Notes: a model not told the origin generated them from the letters alone. A stretch of DNA of 64,000 bases from Anaerolineales bacterium (GCA_015075405.1 JABTUK010000003.1:1-64000); one strand, 5' to 3'. Positions 34,839 through 43,806 are shown, counted from the first letter of the stretch. Numbers and translations are program-made.

Positions 34839-35080
34839 GCAGGGCCTCGGTGGGAGGGAAAGCGTTGCTTGGCTGAAACTATTTTAGCCCGGTCAGAGAG
34901 GTGTTGCACCTTCTATATTTTTAGCAACACGAGAACTTTGTTTACAAATTTATCCTGATAAAAGTGTAGCCGGAATGGAAAAAGTTGTCAATGTACCATT
35001 GGGCCAATCGGCCAGAGGAAATGCAGCGAATAGTCAATGAAGATAAGACAGGGTATAATGGAAGGGTTAGCGGCAATGGG

Positions 35081-35887
35081 TCAGGTAAACCTAAAAATGA
35101 CCAGTAGAGCTGCCAGGGCCACAGAGCCAAACTCCCACAAGGCGCGGCGCGAAAGTTTGCCCAGAAGCTGTTGCTGGGCCAGGCCGACCATGACATAAAA
35201 AATCAAAAGCAACAACAGGCCGGCGGTCAGGGCGCTGATGCGCCAATAATTCAAGGCCCATGTTACCTGGCCCAGGCTAAGGCCAACAATGGCGGCAAAC
35301 AGCCAGGTTTTGGCAATCGAACGCCATTGCCGCAGCAGGGCCAGGGCAATCATGCCGCTGACCAGCATAATACTGGTGGCGCTAATGGCGCTGCGGCTGC
35401 GAGTGCGGTAAATAATGATAAAAAAGAGCAGGGCCATGGTATAGCCCATCAATTGCTGCCAGATATAAGCCCAACGATGCTCTTTGTTACCCATCGCAGC
35501 ACCCTGCCAAAATTCGGCGATGAGGGTTAGCCAGAGCAGCAAGCCGACCCCTGTCAATCCTATGGCCCAGGCGACAGGATTGGGGGCCAGACCCAACGTT
35601 TGGGTGGCTAAAACAACCAACAGACCGGGCAGCATCCAAAAGGTAGCCATAACGCCGATGCGCCGGGTAGGCAGGCTGGGATGGATGCGCATCACGGCAT
35701 CGGCCCCGGCCATGGCCAGACCACCCAGCAGAACAGCTACTAACCACTGCTGCGGAGAAGTCAGCGTAAGCGGTGACCCAAAAATGGTAAAGGTAGCGGT
35801 CTCGGCTGGAAAGGCCAGTACAAAATAAAGCGCCAGTCCAATCAAAATCAGGCTGACGACCACACTGATCCGTTCGTATACTAACAT
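35081..35887 (-). CDS. Polytopic membrane protein of unknown function
   Basis: A 268-aa protein with about seven to eight predicted TM helices and few charged residues. It has an internal basic loop RTRSRSAISATS and a loop GNKEHRWAYIWQQ. I recall similar DUF5656-type proteins in Chloroflexota but cannot confirm this. It is transcribed divergently from the YfhO-like gene with only ~40 bp between starts, so the promoters must overlap. About 240 bp between its end and the ABC ATPase gene show no gene. Confidence 0.7.
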   Translation of the reverse strand: MLVYERISVVVSLILIGLALYFVLAFPAETATFTIFGSPLTLTSPQQWLVAVLLGGLAMAGADAVMRIHPSLPTRRIGVMATFWMLPGLLVVLATQTLGLAPNPVAWAIGLTGVGLLLWLTLIAEFWQGAAMGNKEHRWAYIWQQLMGYTMALLFFIIIYRTRSRSAISATSIMLVSGMIALALLRQWRSIAKTWLFAAIVGLSLGQVTWALNYWRISALTAGLLLLLIFYVMVGLAQQQLLGKLSRRALWEFGSVALAALLVIFRFT

Positions 35888-35926
35888 CGTTGGCCCATTC
35901 TAAACCGGCCCAATTTGTTTGTCAAA

Positions 35927-38443
35927 ATGCATCCTGCCAACCGTTTATCTGCCAAAGTCTGCCTGGCTTTCATCCTCATCTTGCCCCTGGTTCTATTCTG
36001 GCGCTGGCTGCTCCGAGGCGAGGTTCTCTTTTGGGGGACCACCATGCTGCAATTCTGGCCCTGGCATCACCTGACCAAAATGAGCCTGCTGGCCGGTGAG
36101 TGGCCACTGTGGAACCCACTGCTGGGCAACGGCGCGCCGCTGCTGGCCAATTTGCAAAGCGGTGTTTTTTATCCGCCCAATCTGCTATATCTGCTGCTGC
36201 CCGTCGAGCACGGACTGACCGTTTCGGTGATGCTTCACCTGGCCCTGGCCGGATTGTTTATGTACCTGTATATGCGTCACCTGGGACTGCTGCCCTTTGC
36301 CGCTGCGCTGTCAGCCTTGACCTATATGTTCAGTGGTTACATTGTCGGGCGGACCCAGTTTGTGGTTATGGTTAATGCCGCCGCCTGGCTGCCCCTACTG
36401 CTGCTGCTCAGCGACCGGCTGGCCCAACGCCGCAATCTGCTTGATATTCTGGTCCTGGCCCTGGTCCTGGCCGTTCAACTTTTGGCCGGACACGCCCAGT
36501 TGTGGTTTTACAGCCTGTGGTTGATTGGCCCGTATGTTATTTTCCGAAGTTGGCCGGCGGGGGGGGGGAGAGGCGAGGAGGCGAGGGGGCGAGGAGGCGA
36601 GGCAGAGCGGAGGAGCGGAGGAGCGGAGGAGCAGGGGAGCAGGGGAGCAGGGGAGATTCCACGCCTCACGCACCACGCACTACGCACTACGCCTCACGCC
36701 TCACACTTCACGCCTCACTTCTACCCTCTCCTGGCTCTGTTTGCGGCCATTCTGCTGGCTGTCTTGCTCTCTGCTGCCCAGCTTCTGCCCACTGCCGAGT
36801 TTACCACCCAATCCCCACGCAGCAGCGGCGCGGAACGCACCTTTGCCTTAACCTATTCCTTCTGGCCGTGGCGCTTGCTGACCCTGCTGGCCCCCACTTT
36901 TTTTGGTCATCCGGCCAACAATGATTATTGGGGCTACGCTAATTACTGGGAAGACCACGCTTACCTGGGCGTTTTGCCGTTTTTATTGGCCTGGATAGCC
37001 CTGTGGAATTACGGGCTGCGTAAAGTATGGGGGCCAGAACCGGCTTCATCAGACAAACCACAACCCGGCCAGTTCTGGCGGGTGGTTCCCTTCTTTGCGG
37101 TCCTGTCGCCGCTGAGCCTGGTTCTGGCGATGGGCTGGAATACGCCCATTTATCTGTGGGTTTTCCAATTTGTGCCGGGTTTCGGTTTCTTTCAAGCCCC
37201 GGCTCGGCTGTTGATTTGGTATACGGTGGCCGTGTCAGTATTGGCCGGGATAGGGGCGCAGTCCTTCAAGTTGACCCCGGCCGGCCGGCGCGGCTGGCAG
37301 CGGATGCTGGTGGCCGCCGGGGGGTTGACCATCGCCGGGCTGGCCGGCAGTTTTATTTTGACCGGTCGCAGCCAGACCTTTCTGGCGGCCACGATGACGC
37401 TGGGGCTGTGGCTCATCATCTCGGCGGCTCTCCTGTTGCTGCGGCCCCGGAAAACGGGAGGAGTATTTTCGACACGCCTGGCCAAAGAACCTGTGTGGCA
37501 GGGTGCTGTCCTGGTTGTGGTGGCCCTGGATTTATTGGCGGCGGCCTGGCCGCTTATCCCCACCCTGCCCGCGGCCGTTTTTCAACAGCCCATTGCCGCC
37601 GCCGAATTGCTCAAAACCCAGCCGGCCGGGTATCGCTTTTTTGTGGATGATACTTTTGATTATGATACCAAATTCAAGCAGTATTTTCGTTTTGCCGGTT
37701 TTGGCCCAGCTGACCCGCAATACTGGCAAAGTCTCAAAGAGACGCTTATTCCCAACCTGGGCGTCTACGCTGACCTGCCTGCCACCAACAATTACGATCC
37801 CTTGGTTGTGGGACGTTGGCAGCGCTTGGTCAATTTGTTGGAAGAAACCAGCGATGCCCAGCGCGCCGGGCTGTTGGCCCTGATGAATGTTGGCTATTTT
37901 ATCGGCGACGACTCCCATCAAGTGGGGCCAACGCTCGTTACCAGCGGGACGATGACCATCCAACAGGTCCCGCAGCCGCTGCCTCGCGCTTATTTTGTAG
38001 CTCAAGTGACTTATGCCCCTGACGAAGCCGCAGCCATCGCTCGATTAACTGCGCCTGATTTTGATTATCACCGGGAAGTGATTATCATGGAAGAGGAGGC
38101 TGAGGCTAAGGCTGAGGTTAAGAGTGAAGCTGAGGGCGGAGAGGTTGCAGTAATTGAGCAGGGGGCGGATTGGGTGGCGCTGGCGGTTGAAGCGCCGTCG
38201 TCGGGCTTCGTGGTCTTGACCGATAGCTACTATCGTGGCTGGCAGGCAACGGTGGACGGTCAGGCAGTTCCCATCTTGTCGGCCAACCTGGCCTTCCGCG
38301 CTGTCGCCGTCGAGGCCGGAACGCACGATGTTGTTTTCAGCTACCGGCCGCGGAGTTTTACTATCGGCCTGTGGGTGAGCAGCCTCACTCTGGCCGGTAT
38401 GGTGATAACGAGTATTTTGCTCATAAAAAGAAAGCGCAATTAA
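35927..38443 (+). CDS. YfhO-like polytopic membrane protein
   Basis: A protein of about 838 aa with many N-terminal TM helices (DUF2079/GT-C-like layout), a large extracytoplasmic part (about 540-790) and a terminal TM helix followed by KRKRN. The C-terminal VLTDSYYRGWQATVDGQAVP is characteristic of the YfhO family, linked to lipid-carrier-dependent glycosylation. Two stretches look foreign to the fold: 36555-36720 encodes a Gly/Arg/Glu-rich segment (GGGRGEEARGRGGEAERRSG...) and 38092-38146 encodes EEAEAKAEVKSEAEGGE. Both are word repeats read in frame. ATG 35927 is preferred to TTG 35915. Confidence 0.85.
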   Translation: MHPANRLSAKVCLAFILILPLVLFWRWLLRGEVLFWGTTMLQFWPWHHLTKMSLLAGEWPLWNPLLGNGAPLLANLQSGVFYPPNLLYLLLPVEHGLTVSVMLHLALAGLFMYLYMRHLGLLPFAAALSALTYMFSGYIVGRTQFVVMVNAAAWLPLLLLLSDRLAQRRNLLDILVLALVLAVQLLAGHAQLWFYSLWLIGPYVIFRSWPAGGGRGEEARGRGGEAERRSGGAEEQGSRGAGEIPRLTHHALRTTPHASHFTPHFYPLLALFAAILLAVLLSAAQLLPTAEFTTQSPRSSGAERTFALTYSFWPWRLLTLLAPTFFGHPANNDYWGYANYWEDHAYLGVLPFLLAWIALWNYGLRKVWGPEPASSDKPQPGQFWRVVPFFAVLSPLSLVLAMGWNTPIYLWVFQFVPGFGFFQAPARLLIWYTVAVSVLAGIGAQSFKLTPAGRRGWQRMLVAAGGLTIAGLAGSFILTGRSQTFLAATMTLGLWLIISAALLLLRPRKTGGVFSTRLAKEPVWQGAVLVVVALDLLAAAWPLIPTLPAAVFQQPIAAAELLKTQPAGYRFFVDDTFDYDTKFKQYFRFAGFGPADPQYWQSLKETLIPNLGVYADLPATNNYDPLVVGRWQRLVNLLEETSDAQRAGLLALMNVGYFIGDDSHQVGPTLVTSGTMTIQQVPQPLPRAYFVAQVTYAPDEAAAIARLTAPDFDYHREVIIMEEEAEAKAEVKSEAEGGEVAVIEQGADWVALAVEAPSSGFVVLTDSYYRGWQATVDGQAVPILSANLAFRAVAVEAGTHDVVFSYRPRSFTIGLWVSSLTLAGMVITSILLIKRKRN
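36555..36720. repeat. GAGGCGAGGAGGCGAGG word repeat inserted in frame in the YfhO-like gene
   Basis: A G10 run is followed by GAGGCGAGG words, GGAGCGGAGGAGC words, GCAGGGGAGCAGGGGAGC words and then CACGCCTCACGC words, over 55 codons. The reading frame is kept without a stop. The insert lies between two predicted membrane segments. Confidence 0.85.
38092..38146. repeat. GGCTGAGGCTAAGG word repeat inside the YfhO-like gene
   Basis: Read in frame as Glu/Ala/Lys codons. The words are identical to those at 6655, 48465, 53306 and 62105. Confidence 0.8.
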
Positions 38444-38466
38444 TATTGCTATCCAGAAAAGATTTA

Positions 38467-38560
38467 GCGGGGATTAGGGGTTAGGGGATTTTTATTTTTA
38501 TCCCCCAATCCCCTAATCCTGGCCCATTTACAATTTCGACGGTCGGCGGTCAACGGCTTA
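38467..38560. repeat. GGGGATTAGGGGTTAGG inverted word repeat plus GACGGTCGGCGGTC words
   Basis: GGGGATTAGGGGTTAGGGG is followed, after an AT-rich loop, by CCCCCAATCCCCTAATCC; GGTCGGCGGTCAACGG follows at about 38540. It lies between the YfhO-like and prepilin peptidase genes. Confidence 0.8.
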
Positions 38561-38596
38561 CCGAACGGGTCGGCTGTCCCCTCCAAAGGTTCAGAC

Positions 38597-39340
38597 TTGA
38601 TACTTCCAACTATCCTCTACGCGCTTCTCGGCTGGCTGGTGGCTGTGGCCATCAATCACGCCGCCGATATTTTACCAAAACGAGAAACCCTGCTTCAATG
38701 GCCGGCCTGTTCAGCATGTGGAACTCGACGCCCCCTGCCGGCCTGGAGTGCCTGGTTGGCCTTATTAACCAGCCAGCGGAATTGTCAGCAGTGCGGCCAG
38801 CCGCGCCCCACCTTCACCCGCGCCCTGGTGGTCGAAGCGGCCACGCCGCTGTTTTTTGTCTTTTTAATCAGCTATTATGGGCTTTCGGTTTACCTGGGTT
38901 GGGTCTCGCTGTACACCGCCATTTTGATATTGATCACCGTGACCGACCTGGAACACCGGCTGATCTTTAACGTGGTTATTTTGCCTTCTATCCTGCTGGC
39001 TATTGCCGGCACGTTTGTGGTGGACAAACCGGCCTGGCCGGCAGCCATTGTGGGTGGGGCGGCTGCCTTCGTGGTCGCTTATGTGGCGGCGCTGCTGTCG
39101 CGGGGGGGGCTGGGCGAAGGCGATGTGACCCTGTCGGCCTTTTTAGGTTTGATTATTGGCTTTCCTTTTGTGTTGCTGAGCCTGGGCTTTGGCGTATTTC
39201 TGGGCGGCTTTGTGGCCGCGCTGCTGCTGGTCACACGGCGGGTTGGCTTAAAAACGTTTATTCCCTACGGCCCTTTTTTAACCATTACCGGCTGGATTAT
39301 GCTCATCTGGGGCGCGGAGATTTGGGACCATTATTTTTAA
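38597..39340 (+). CDS. Prepilin peptidase / leader peptidase (A24 family)
   Basis: A 247-aa polytopic aspartic protease: an N-terminal zinc-finger-like methylase region with CSACG and CQQCG, and the two catalytic Asp in TVTDLEHRLIFN (about residue 114) and GEGDVTL (about 174). Such enzymes cleave the leader of type IV pilin-like proteins at the membrane. No pilin gene is nearby. TTG 38597 is the likely start; the ribosome-binding site is weak (AAAGG). Length and motifs are complete. Confidence 0.92.
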   Translation: MILPTILYALLGWLVAVAINHAADILPKRETLLQWPACSACGTRRPLPAWSAWLALLTSQRNCQQCGQPRPTFTRALVVEAATPLFFVFLISYYGLSVYLGWVSLYTAILILITVTDLEHRLIFNVVILPSILLAIAGTFVVDKPAWPAAIVGGAAAFVVAYVAALLSRGGLGEGDVTLSAFLGLIIGFPFVLLSLGFGVFLGGFVAALLLVTRRVGLKTFIPYGPFLTITGWIMLIWGAEIWDHYF

Positions 39341-39349
39341 ATGAGCCAG

Positions 39350-39475
39350 TTTTCAGTGAACAGTAATCGGTGAACAGTAATCGGTGAACAGTAATCAGTA
39401 ATCAGTGTACAATTTAACTGATCACCGGTTACTGCCAACTGATCACTGCCAACTGATCACTGATTACTGCTTTCG
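39350..39475. repeat. CAGTGAACAGTAATCGGTGAACAG word repeat, inverted
   Basis: CAGTAATCGGTGAACAGTAATC words are followed by ACTGATCACCGGTTACTG and ACTGATCACTGATTACTG complementary words. It occupies the whole gap before the acylphosphatase gene. Confidence 0.85.
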
Positions 39476-39490
39476 AGGAGGTAATTAGAG

Positions 39491-39760
39491 ATGAAACGCG
39501 TGCGGATTTTAGTTGAGGGGCGAACCCAGGCGGTCAATTTTCGCTATCACACCCAACAACAGGCCCAAAAGCTGGGGCTGACCGGCTTTGTGCGCAATCT
39601 TTCGGACGGACGGGTTGAAATAGATGCTCAGGGCGACGATGCCAGCGTCGAAGAGATGCTAACCTGGTGCCAGGAAGGGCCGCACAGCGCCCAATTGAAA
39701 AGTATCCTTTTTCGCTACGATGAACCCGGTGAGCATGTCTCAGATTTTGTTGTCCGCTAA
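39491..39760 (+). CDS. acyP: Acylphosphatase
   Basis: An 89-aa small enzyme of the acylphosphatase fold that hydrolyses acyl phosphates. The P-loop-like region GRTQAVNFRYHTQQQAQ keeps the catalytic Arg (FRYHT), and GFVRNLSDGRVEI supplies the catalytic Asn. The usual GVGFR is AVNFR here. GAGGAGG lies 9 bases before the ATG. It is followed at 26 bp by a pentapeptide-repeat gene on the same strand. Confidence 0.95.
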   Translation: MKRVRILVEGRTQAVNFRYHTQQQAQKLGLTGFVRNLSDGRVEIDAQGDDASVEEMLTWCQEGPHSAQLKSILFRYDEPGEHVSDFVVR

Positions 39761-39786
39761 AACCTTCAATCCCCTCAGAGGCAACT

Positions 39787-40830
39787 ATGAAACGTGAAGA
39801 AGTTATCCAACTTGTTAAATCAGCCCGTCAGCAAGGAAAAGTTCCCAACCTGAGCAAGGCTGACCTGCGCGCCGCCGATTTACATGGAGTAGACCTGCGC
39901 GGAGTCCACCTGATGGAGGCTAACCTGGCCGGGGCTAACCTGAGCAAAGCGAATCTGCTGCGGGCCAACCTGGCCGGGGCTAACCTGAGCCATGCCAACC
40001 TGGTGGAAGCCCGGCTGCACGGCGCCATTTTAACCGAAGCTAACCTGAGCGGAGCCGACCTGACCGGCGACCGCATGGAAACGGCCCAGTTGAGTGGAGC
40101 CAATTTAAACCAGGCCAGTCTGCGCCAGGCTGTTTTGCGGGCAGCCCGGCTCAACGGCGCGACCCTGACCGAAACCAACTTGCAGAGTAGCGATTTGAGC
40201 AAGGCCAACCTCGCTCAGGCCAACCTGCGCCGGGCCAACCTGCGCGATGCCCGGCTGGTTGAAACCGATCTGAGCCAGGCCGCCCTGCCGGAAGCCAACC
40301 TGAACAAGGCTGATTTAACCAAAGCCAACCTGAGCGGCGCAAATGTCAACGCGACCAATTTGCGCGAAGCCAACCTGACCCAGGCCAATCTCTCCAAAAC
40401 CGATTTGACCAAAACATTTTTGTGGGCCGCTCATCTAAATGAAGCGATCCTCACGGAAGTCAACCTGCACGGAGTTGACCTGCATAAAACCAATCTGCAA
40501 GGCGCGAATTTGAGCCAGGCCAACCTCCAAAAAACCCGGTTGGTGAGCAATGATTTGAACGGGACTATCCTAAAGGGGGCCGACCTGAGGGGGGCCGATC
40601 TGAGCGAAGCCAATCTGAACGGCGCGAATTTGAGCGAGGCCAACCTGCACGAGGCCCGTGTGACCGAAGCGCAACTGAACGCCGCCCGCACGTTGTCGGG
40701 CACGACCATGCCCAACGGCGTCAAACACCCGCTCGACCCTGCCTCTGGCGACCAACCCGGCAGCAAACGCAAACCCGACGTCAACCGCCTGGCCGAAGCG
40801 GCCGCTCGACTGCGTAAGAAGTCGGAATAA
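39787..40830 (+). CDS. Pentapeptide-repeat protein (347 aa)
   Basis: After an N-terminal helix (MKREEVIQLVKSARQQGKVP) nearly the whole chain is A(D/N)LXX pentapeptides (about 17-295), predicted to form a right-handed quadrilateral beta helix. A charged C-terminal tail (KHPLDPASGDQPGSKRKPDV..., about 305-347) follows. There is no membrane segment. Some family members mimic DNA and inhibit gyrase, but nothing here shows that. A second such protein is at 46743-47513. Confidence 0.92.
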   Translation: MKREEVIQLVKSARQQGKVPNLSKADLRAADLHGVDLRGVHLMEANLAGANLSKANLLRANLAGANLSHANLVEARLHGAILTEANLSGADLTGDRMETAQLSGANLNQASLRQAVLRAARLNGATLTETNLQSSDLSKANLAQANLRRANLRDARLVETDLSQAALPEANLNKADLTKANLSGANVNATNLREANLTQANLSKTDLTKTFLWAAHLNEAILTEVNLHGVDLHKTNLQGANLSQANLQKTRLVSNDLNGTILKGADLRGADLSEANLNGANLSEANLHEARVTEAQLNAARTLSGTTMPNGVKHPLDPASGDQPGSKRKPDVNRLAEAAARLRKKSE

Positions 40831-40831
40831 T

Positions 40832-42001
40832 TTATGGGAGTTGTCCCAACATTAAATGCAAATCCCCAAACTCGTGCCACAGATAACCCTTTTCTAGCGC
40901 CTCCGCGTAAGTAACCTCCAGATGCTCCAACCCCGCCAGGGCTTGCAGCATGGCCAGGTGAGTGGCCTCCGGCTCGTGCAGGCCGGTCAGCAGCCCGTTG
41001 ACCGCTTTTAGCCTGCGCTCCGGGGTGATGATGAGGCGGGTCCAACCCTCGCCGGGATGGGTTACACCCTCGGCATCTGTCACCGTTTCCAACGCCCGGA
41101 CCACCGTTGTCCCAACAGCGATCACCCGCCTATTATTGGCGTGGGCGGCGTTGACCTGCCGGGCTGTGTCCAGCGGCACGCGGTAATATTCCTCGTAAGG
41201 CGGCTCGTGCGTTTCCAGGCTGGCTACGCCGGTGTGCAAAATCAGCGGCGCGATTTGTACCCCTTTCGCCACCAGCCGGGTGATCAGCTCTGGGGTGAAA
41301 GCCCGCCCCGCCGAAGGCATCTCGGCGCTGCCCGGCTCGGTGGCGTAGACGGTCTGGTAATACTCGGCGGGCCAGGCTTGCCTGGCGTAATAATAACGGA
41401 TGGGAAAGCCATACTCGCCCAGATAAGCCTCTAGCGAGCGCGAATCGGGTAGGTAGAGGGTGGCAAGCCACAGCCGGGTGGGACCGCCCTGGCGTTGATC
41501 GGACCGGTAGGGCGTGAGTAGGGTCGCTGCGGCTTCGCCGGGCAGGGCCAGGCTTTCCCCGGCCACCGCCGTAGAGAAAGGGCGGGAGGTCAGGCCGTCG
41601 GGCTGGCGCACTTCGACGCTCCATAAATCGGCGGGCAGACGGGTGGACAAATGCAGCTCAAGCGGCGTGCCGTCGGCGCGGGTGGCGCTGACGGCAGCTT
41701 TAAGCGTGCCGCTGGTGTTGATCACCAGCAGGTCGCCTGCGTTCAGAAAATCGGGCAGACTACGGAAATGGGTATGGATCACCCGGTTATCGGCCAGATA
41801 TGAAACCATCAACCGCACCTCGTCCCGCGCCAGCCCTCGCACCTCCGGCGGCTCCCCGCCTTCCAGTTTGGGCGGCAGGTGAAAGTCAAGACCGCCGCCG
41901 GCTGACCGCCGATCGCCGCAAGAGAATTTAGGAGTAGTTTTAAGATGTTTGGCTGTGTTTTCAACAGCTAAATGGTTGAGTTCGGTCATTGTGGTTATCA
42001 T
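40832..42001 (-). CDS. QueA-family S-adenosylmethionine:tRNA ribosyltransferase-isomerase-like protein
   Basis: A 389-aa protein with the QueA fold. Recognisable parts are DLLVINTSGTLKAAVSATRADG, the region IRYYYARQAWPAEYYQTVYATEPGSAEMPSAGRAFTPEL, ILHTGVAS and AVGTTVVRALE. QueA makes epoxyqueuosine in tRNA wobble positions. This copy differs from the classical sequence (SAEMPSAG in place of the usual SVAAPTAGLHF), so it may be a paralogue with another role. The N-terminal ~45 residues are extra and include CGDRRSAGGGLDF, which is encoded by the GACCGCC word repeat at 41905-41935. It abuts the convergent pentapeptide gene with 1 bp between stops. Confidence 0.82.
   Translation of the reverse strand: MITTMTELNHLAVENTAKHLKTTPKFSCGDRRSAGGGLDFHLPPKLEGGEPPEVRGLARDEVRLMVSYLADNRVIHTHFRSLPDFLNAGDLLVINTSGTLKAAVSATRADGTPLELHLSTRLPADLWSVEVRQPDGLTSRPFSTAVAGESLALPGEAAATLLTPYRSDQRQGGPTRLWLATLYLPDSRSLEAYLGEYGFPIRYYYARQAWPAEYYQTVYATEPGSAEMPSAGRAFTPELITRLVAKGVQIAPLILHTGVASLETHEPPYEEYYRVPLDTARQVNAAHANNRRVIAVGTTVVRALETVTDAEGVTHPGEGWTRLIITPERRLKAVNGLLTGLHEPEATHLAMLQALAGLEHLEVTYAEALEKGYLWHEFGDLHLMLGQLP
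41905..41935. repeat. GACCGCC-type words inside the QueA-like gene
   Basis: GACCGCCGCCGGCTGACCGCC words lie within the 5' coding region of the minus-strand gene and are read in frame. Confidence 0.65.
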
Positions 42002-42320
42002 ATTTCCTCAGCGTATGTCACGAGCGACACACTTCACCCGGAGCGAAGTATCCTTTGATAGTTGTCATTAAGTAAGCATCCTGAGTAGCCTTGAACGAAG
42101 TGAAAGGCGTATCGAAGGGTGCGAGATAGTCTCGCATCGTTGCCTGGGCTGCACCCTTCGATACGCCCTTCGTTACACTCAGGGCTACTCAGGATGCGCC
42201 TTGTGTCTGTCATTGTCGCCTCGTCGCACCCTTCGATACGCCCTTCGTTACACTCAGGACTACTCAGGATGCGCCCTGTGTCCTGTCATTGTCGCCTTGC
42301 TGTACCCTTCCAGGTGAGAT
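42002..42320. repeat. Three copies of a ~50-bp CATCCTGAGTAGC / GCGTATCGAAGGGTGC repeat
   Basis: One copy is at about 42077-42122, in the orientation CATCCTGAGTAGC...GCGTATCGAAGGGTGC. Two more are at 42149-42198 and 42229-42275 in the opposite orientation (GCACCCTTCGATACGCCC...ACTCAGGATGCGCC), nearly identical to each other. The first and second copies form a large inverted repeat. No gene is present in this ~320-bp gap. Confidence 0.85.
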
Positions 42321-43421
42321 TTAATCCTGAGTCGAAACCTGAAACAACGTCATCTGCATCCCATCCGGGGCCTGCAGCCGCTGGTTGAAATCGCCCCACG
42401 GGGTTTGGACCGCGCCGTTGAGCGGCTTGGCTCCACCCGCTTGCAGGGCGGCGGTGGCGGCGGTCACGTCCGGCACTTCAAAGGCCAGACGCACCGGCCC
42501 GGCGACCCGCCGGCCCACCTCGATCCGGTCAATCAAAGCGGCCTGGGGCGGGTCAACCAGTTCCAGGGTAGCCCGTCCGGCCGACAGTAGAACGCCGCGG
42601 CCTTCGGGCGAGAGCCATTGATCTACCAGGGGCAGACCCAAATGGTTTTGGTAAAATTCCACCGCCTGGTCAAAATTGTCTACGGTATAGGCCACCCGCA
42701 GTTCAACCGCCCCTTCATACGGCGGCTCGGTCAACGCCCTGGCTTGGTAACGCCCGCTGGGCCGGTCGCCTTCCAGCAGTTCAATCAGGCCGGGTACGCT
42801 GGTTTCGGGCAGGGGCCGGTCGCTGATGTCCTCGCCGGGGAAAGCTTCCTGCTGCATCTGAGTCTGCATATCGCCCGGATCAATCCAGTAGACTCGCCAG
42901 GCCGGGTTTTCGGCGGCCAGCACTGCCGAGAGCTGTTCCAGAGCTGCTTTGCTGGAACCGTAGCCGCCCCAGCCGGGATAGGCTTCTACCCCGGCGTCGC
43001 TGCTGATATTGAGCACGCGCACCGCCGGTTTCAGTTCGCTGCGCACGGCTTGCAGCAGGGCCAGCGGGGCCAGCACATTGACCCGGTAGACCTGCTCCAG
43101 CACGTCCAGCGGGTAATCCAACAGTTCCGGCTGCGGGCTGGGGCCGAGAAAGCTGGCGTTGTTGACGACGGCATCCAGGCCGCCCGCCGCCCGCGCAGCA
43201 ATAGCCAGCGCCCGGCGGTGGGCCGGGTCGGTCACGTCACCGGAGATGGCCGTCACAAAGGTCTGCCGGGCTAACTCCTTTTGAACTTTTTTGAGGGCTG
43301 TCGTCCCGCGCGCGTCAAGTATCAACTGCCAGCCGCGCTGGGCCAGTTCGCGGGCCAGGGCCAGCCCCAGGCCGCGCGACGCGCCGGTAATGAGAGCAGT
43401 TCGATTTGTTTGAAATGTCAT
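42321..43421 (-). CDS. SDR oxidoreductase fused to a VOC (glyoxalase-like) domain
   Basis: A protein of about 366 aa. Residues 1-235 are a classical short-chain dehydrogenase (TGASRGLG cofactor motif, VNNASFLG, catalytic Ser in NISSDAG, YGSSK). Residues about 240-366 form a vicinal-oxygen-chelate domain (AYTVDNFDQAVEFYQNHLGLPLVD; FEVPDVTAATAALQAGGAKP). The two activities are normally separate genes; the fusion suggests a common substrate, which is unknown. ATG 43421 is chosen because AAAGGA lies 9 bases upstream; a TTG at 43439 would read through it. Confidence 0.88.
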   Translation of the reverse strand: MTFQTNRTALITGASRGLGLALARELAQRGWQLILDARGTTALKKVQKELARQTFVTAISGDVTDPAHRRALAIAARAAGGLDAVVNNASFLGPSPQPELLDYPLDVLEQVYRVNVLAPLALLQAVRSELKPAVRVLNISSDAGVEAYPGWGGYGSSKAALEQLSAVLAAENPAWRVYWIDPGDMQTQMQQEAFPGEDISDRPLPETSVPGLIELLEGDRPSGRYQARALTEPPYEGAVELRVAYTVDNFDQAVEFYQNHLGLPLVDQWLSPEGRGVLLSAGRATLELVDPPQAALIDRIEVGRRVAGPVRLAFEVPDVTAATAALQAGGAKPLNGAVQTPWGDFNQRLQAPDGMQMTLFQVSTQD

Positions 43422-43486
43422 GGCTGATAGTCCTTTCAATACATAAGATGTTTTCTATCTCATCAAATTTGATAACCAAATTCCAT

Positions 43487-43562
43487 AAAGCCTGGAAGGT
43501 TGGAAGATTGGAAGGCTGTAAATCCTGACTAACCTTCCAGCCTTCCAATCTTCCAGGATTAT
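43487..43562. repeat. GGAAGGTTGGAAGATTGG inverted word repeat
   Basis: GGAAGGTTGGAAGATTGGAAGG and, 14 bases later, AACCTTCCAGCCTTCCAATC form a strong hairpin in the upstream region of the SDR-VOC gene. Relatives of these words occur inside the GT39-like gene at 60936. The rest of 43563-43668 shows no feature. Confidence 0.85.
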
Positions 43563-43668
43563 TGAAATTGCCGATTTTGAGAGTCAAAACTCATTAGGCT
43601 GATCTATGTTTTTATCCTATCATTAAAAACAAAGAGACACACCGGGCAAGGGGTCAGACTATAACCAA

Positions 43669-43698
43669 TAAAAAAGAACAGGTATCGAACCTGTCCTT
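43669..43698 (-). terminator. Intrinsic terminator downstream of the MFS gene
   Basis: On the minus strand: GGACAGGT, TCGAT loop, ACCTGTTC and six T. It lies about 170 bp beyond the stop of the MFS transporter gene. Confidence 0.8.
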
Positions 43699-43702
43699 TG
43701 GG

Positions 43703-43806
43703 GCAGTGGGAAATAGGGAGTAGGGAGTAAGTGATTGTCCAAAAATGAGTTCCCCCAAGTTCCTACGAGTTCCCAGGGAACTAAAGGAACTCATAGGAAC
43801 TTAAAA
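43703..43806. repeat. AGGGAGTAGGGAGTAAG and GTTCCTACGAGTTCC word repeats
   Basis: GGGAGTAGGGAGTAAG is followed by GAGTTCCCCCAAGTTCC and its complement GGAACTAAAGGAACTCATAGG. Same families as 17554-17703. Confidence 0.8.

Noticed and set aside
39350..39475. CRISPR array
   Set aside because: Units are short imperfect words without constant spacers, and the array is inverted; this and the other word arrays do not fit CRISPR.
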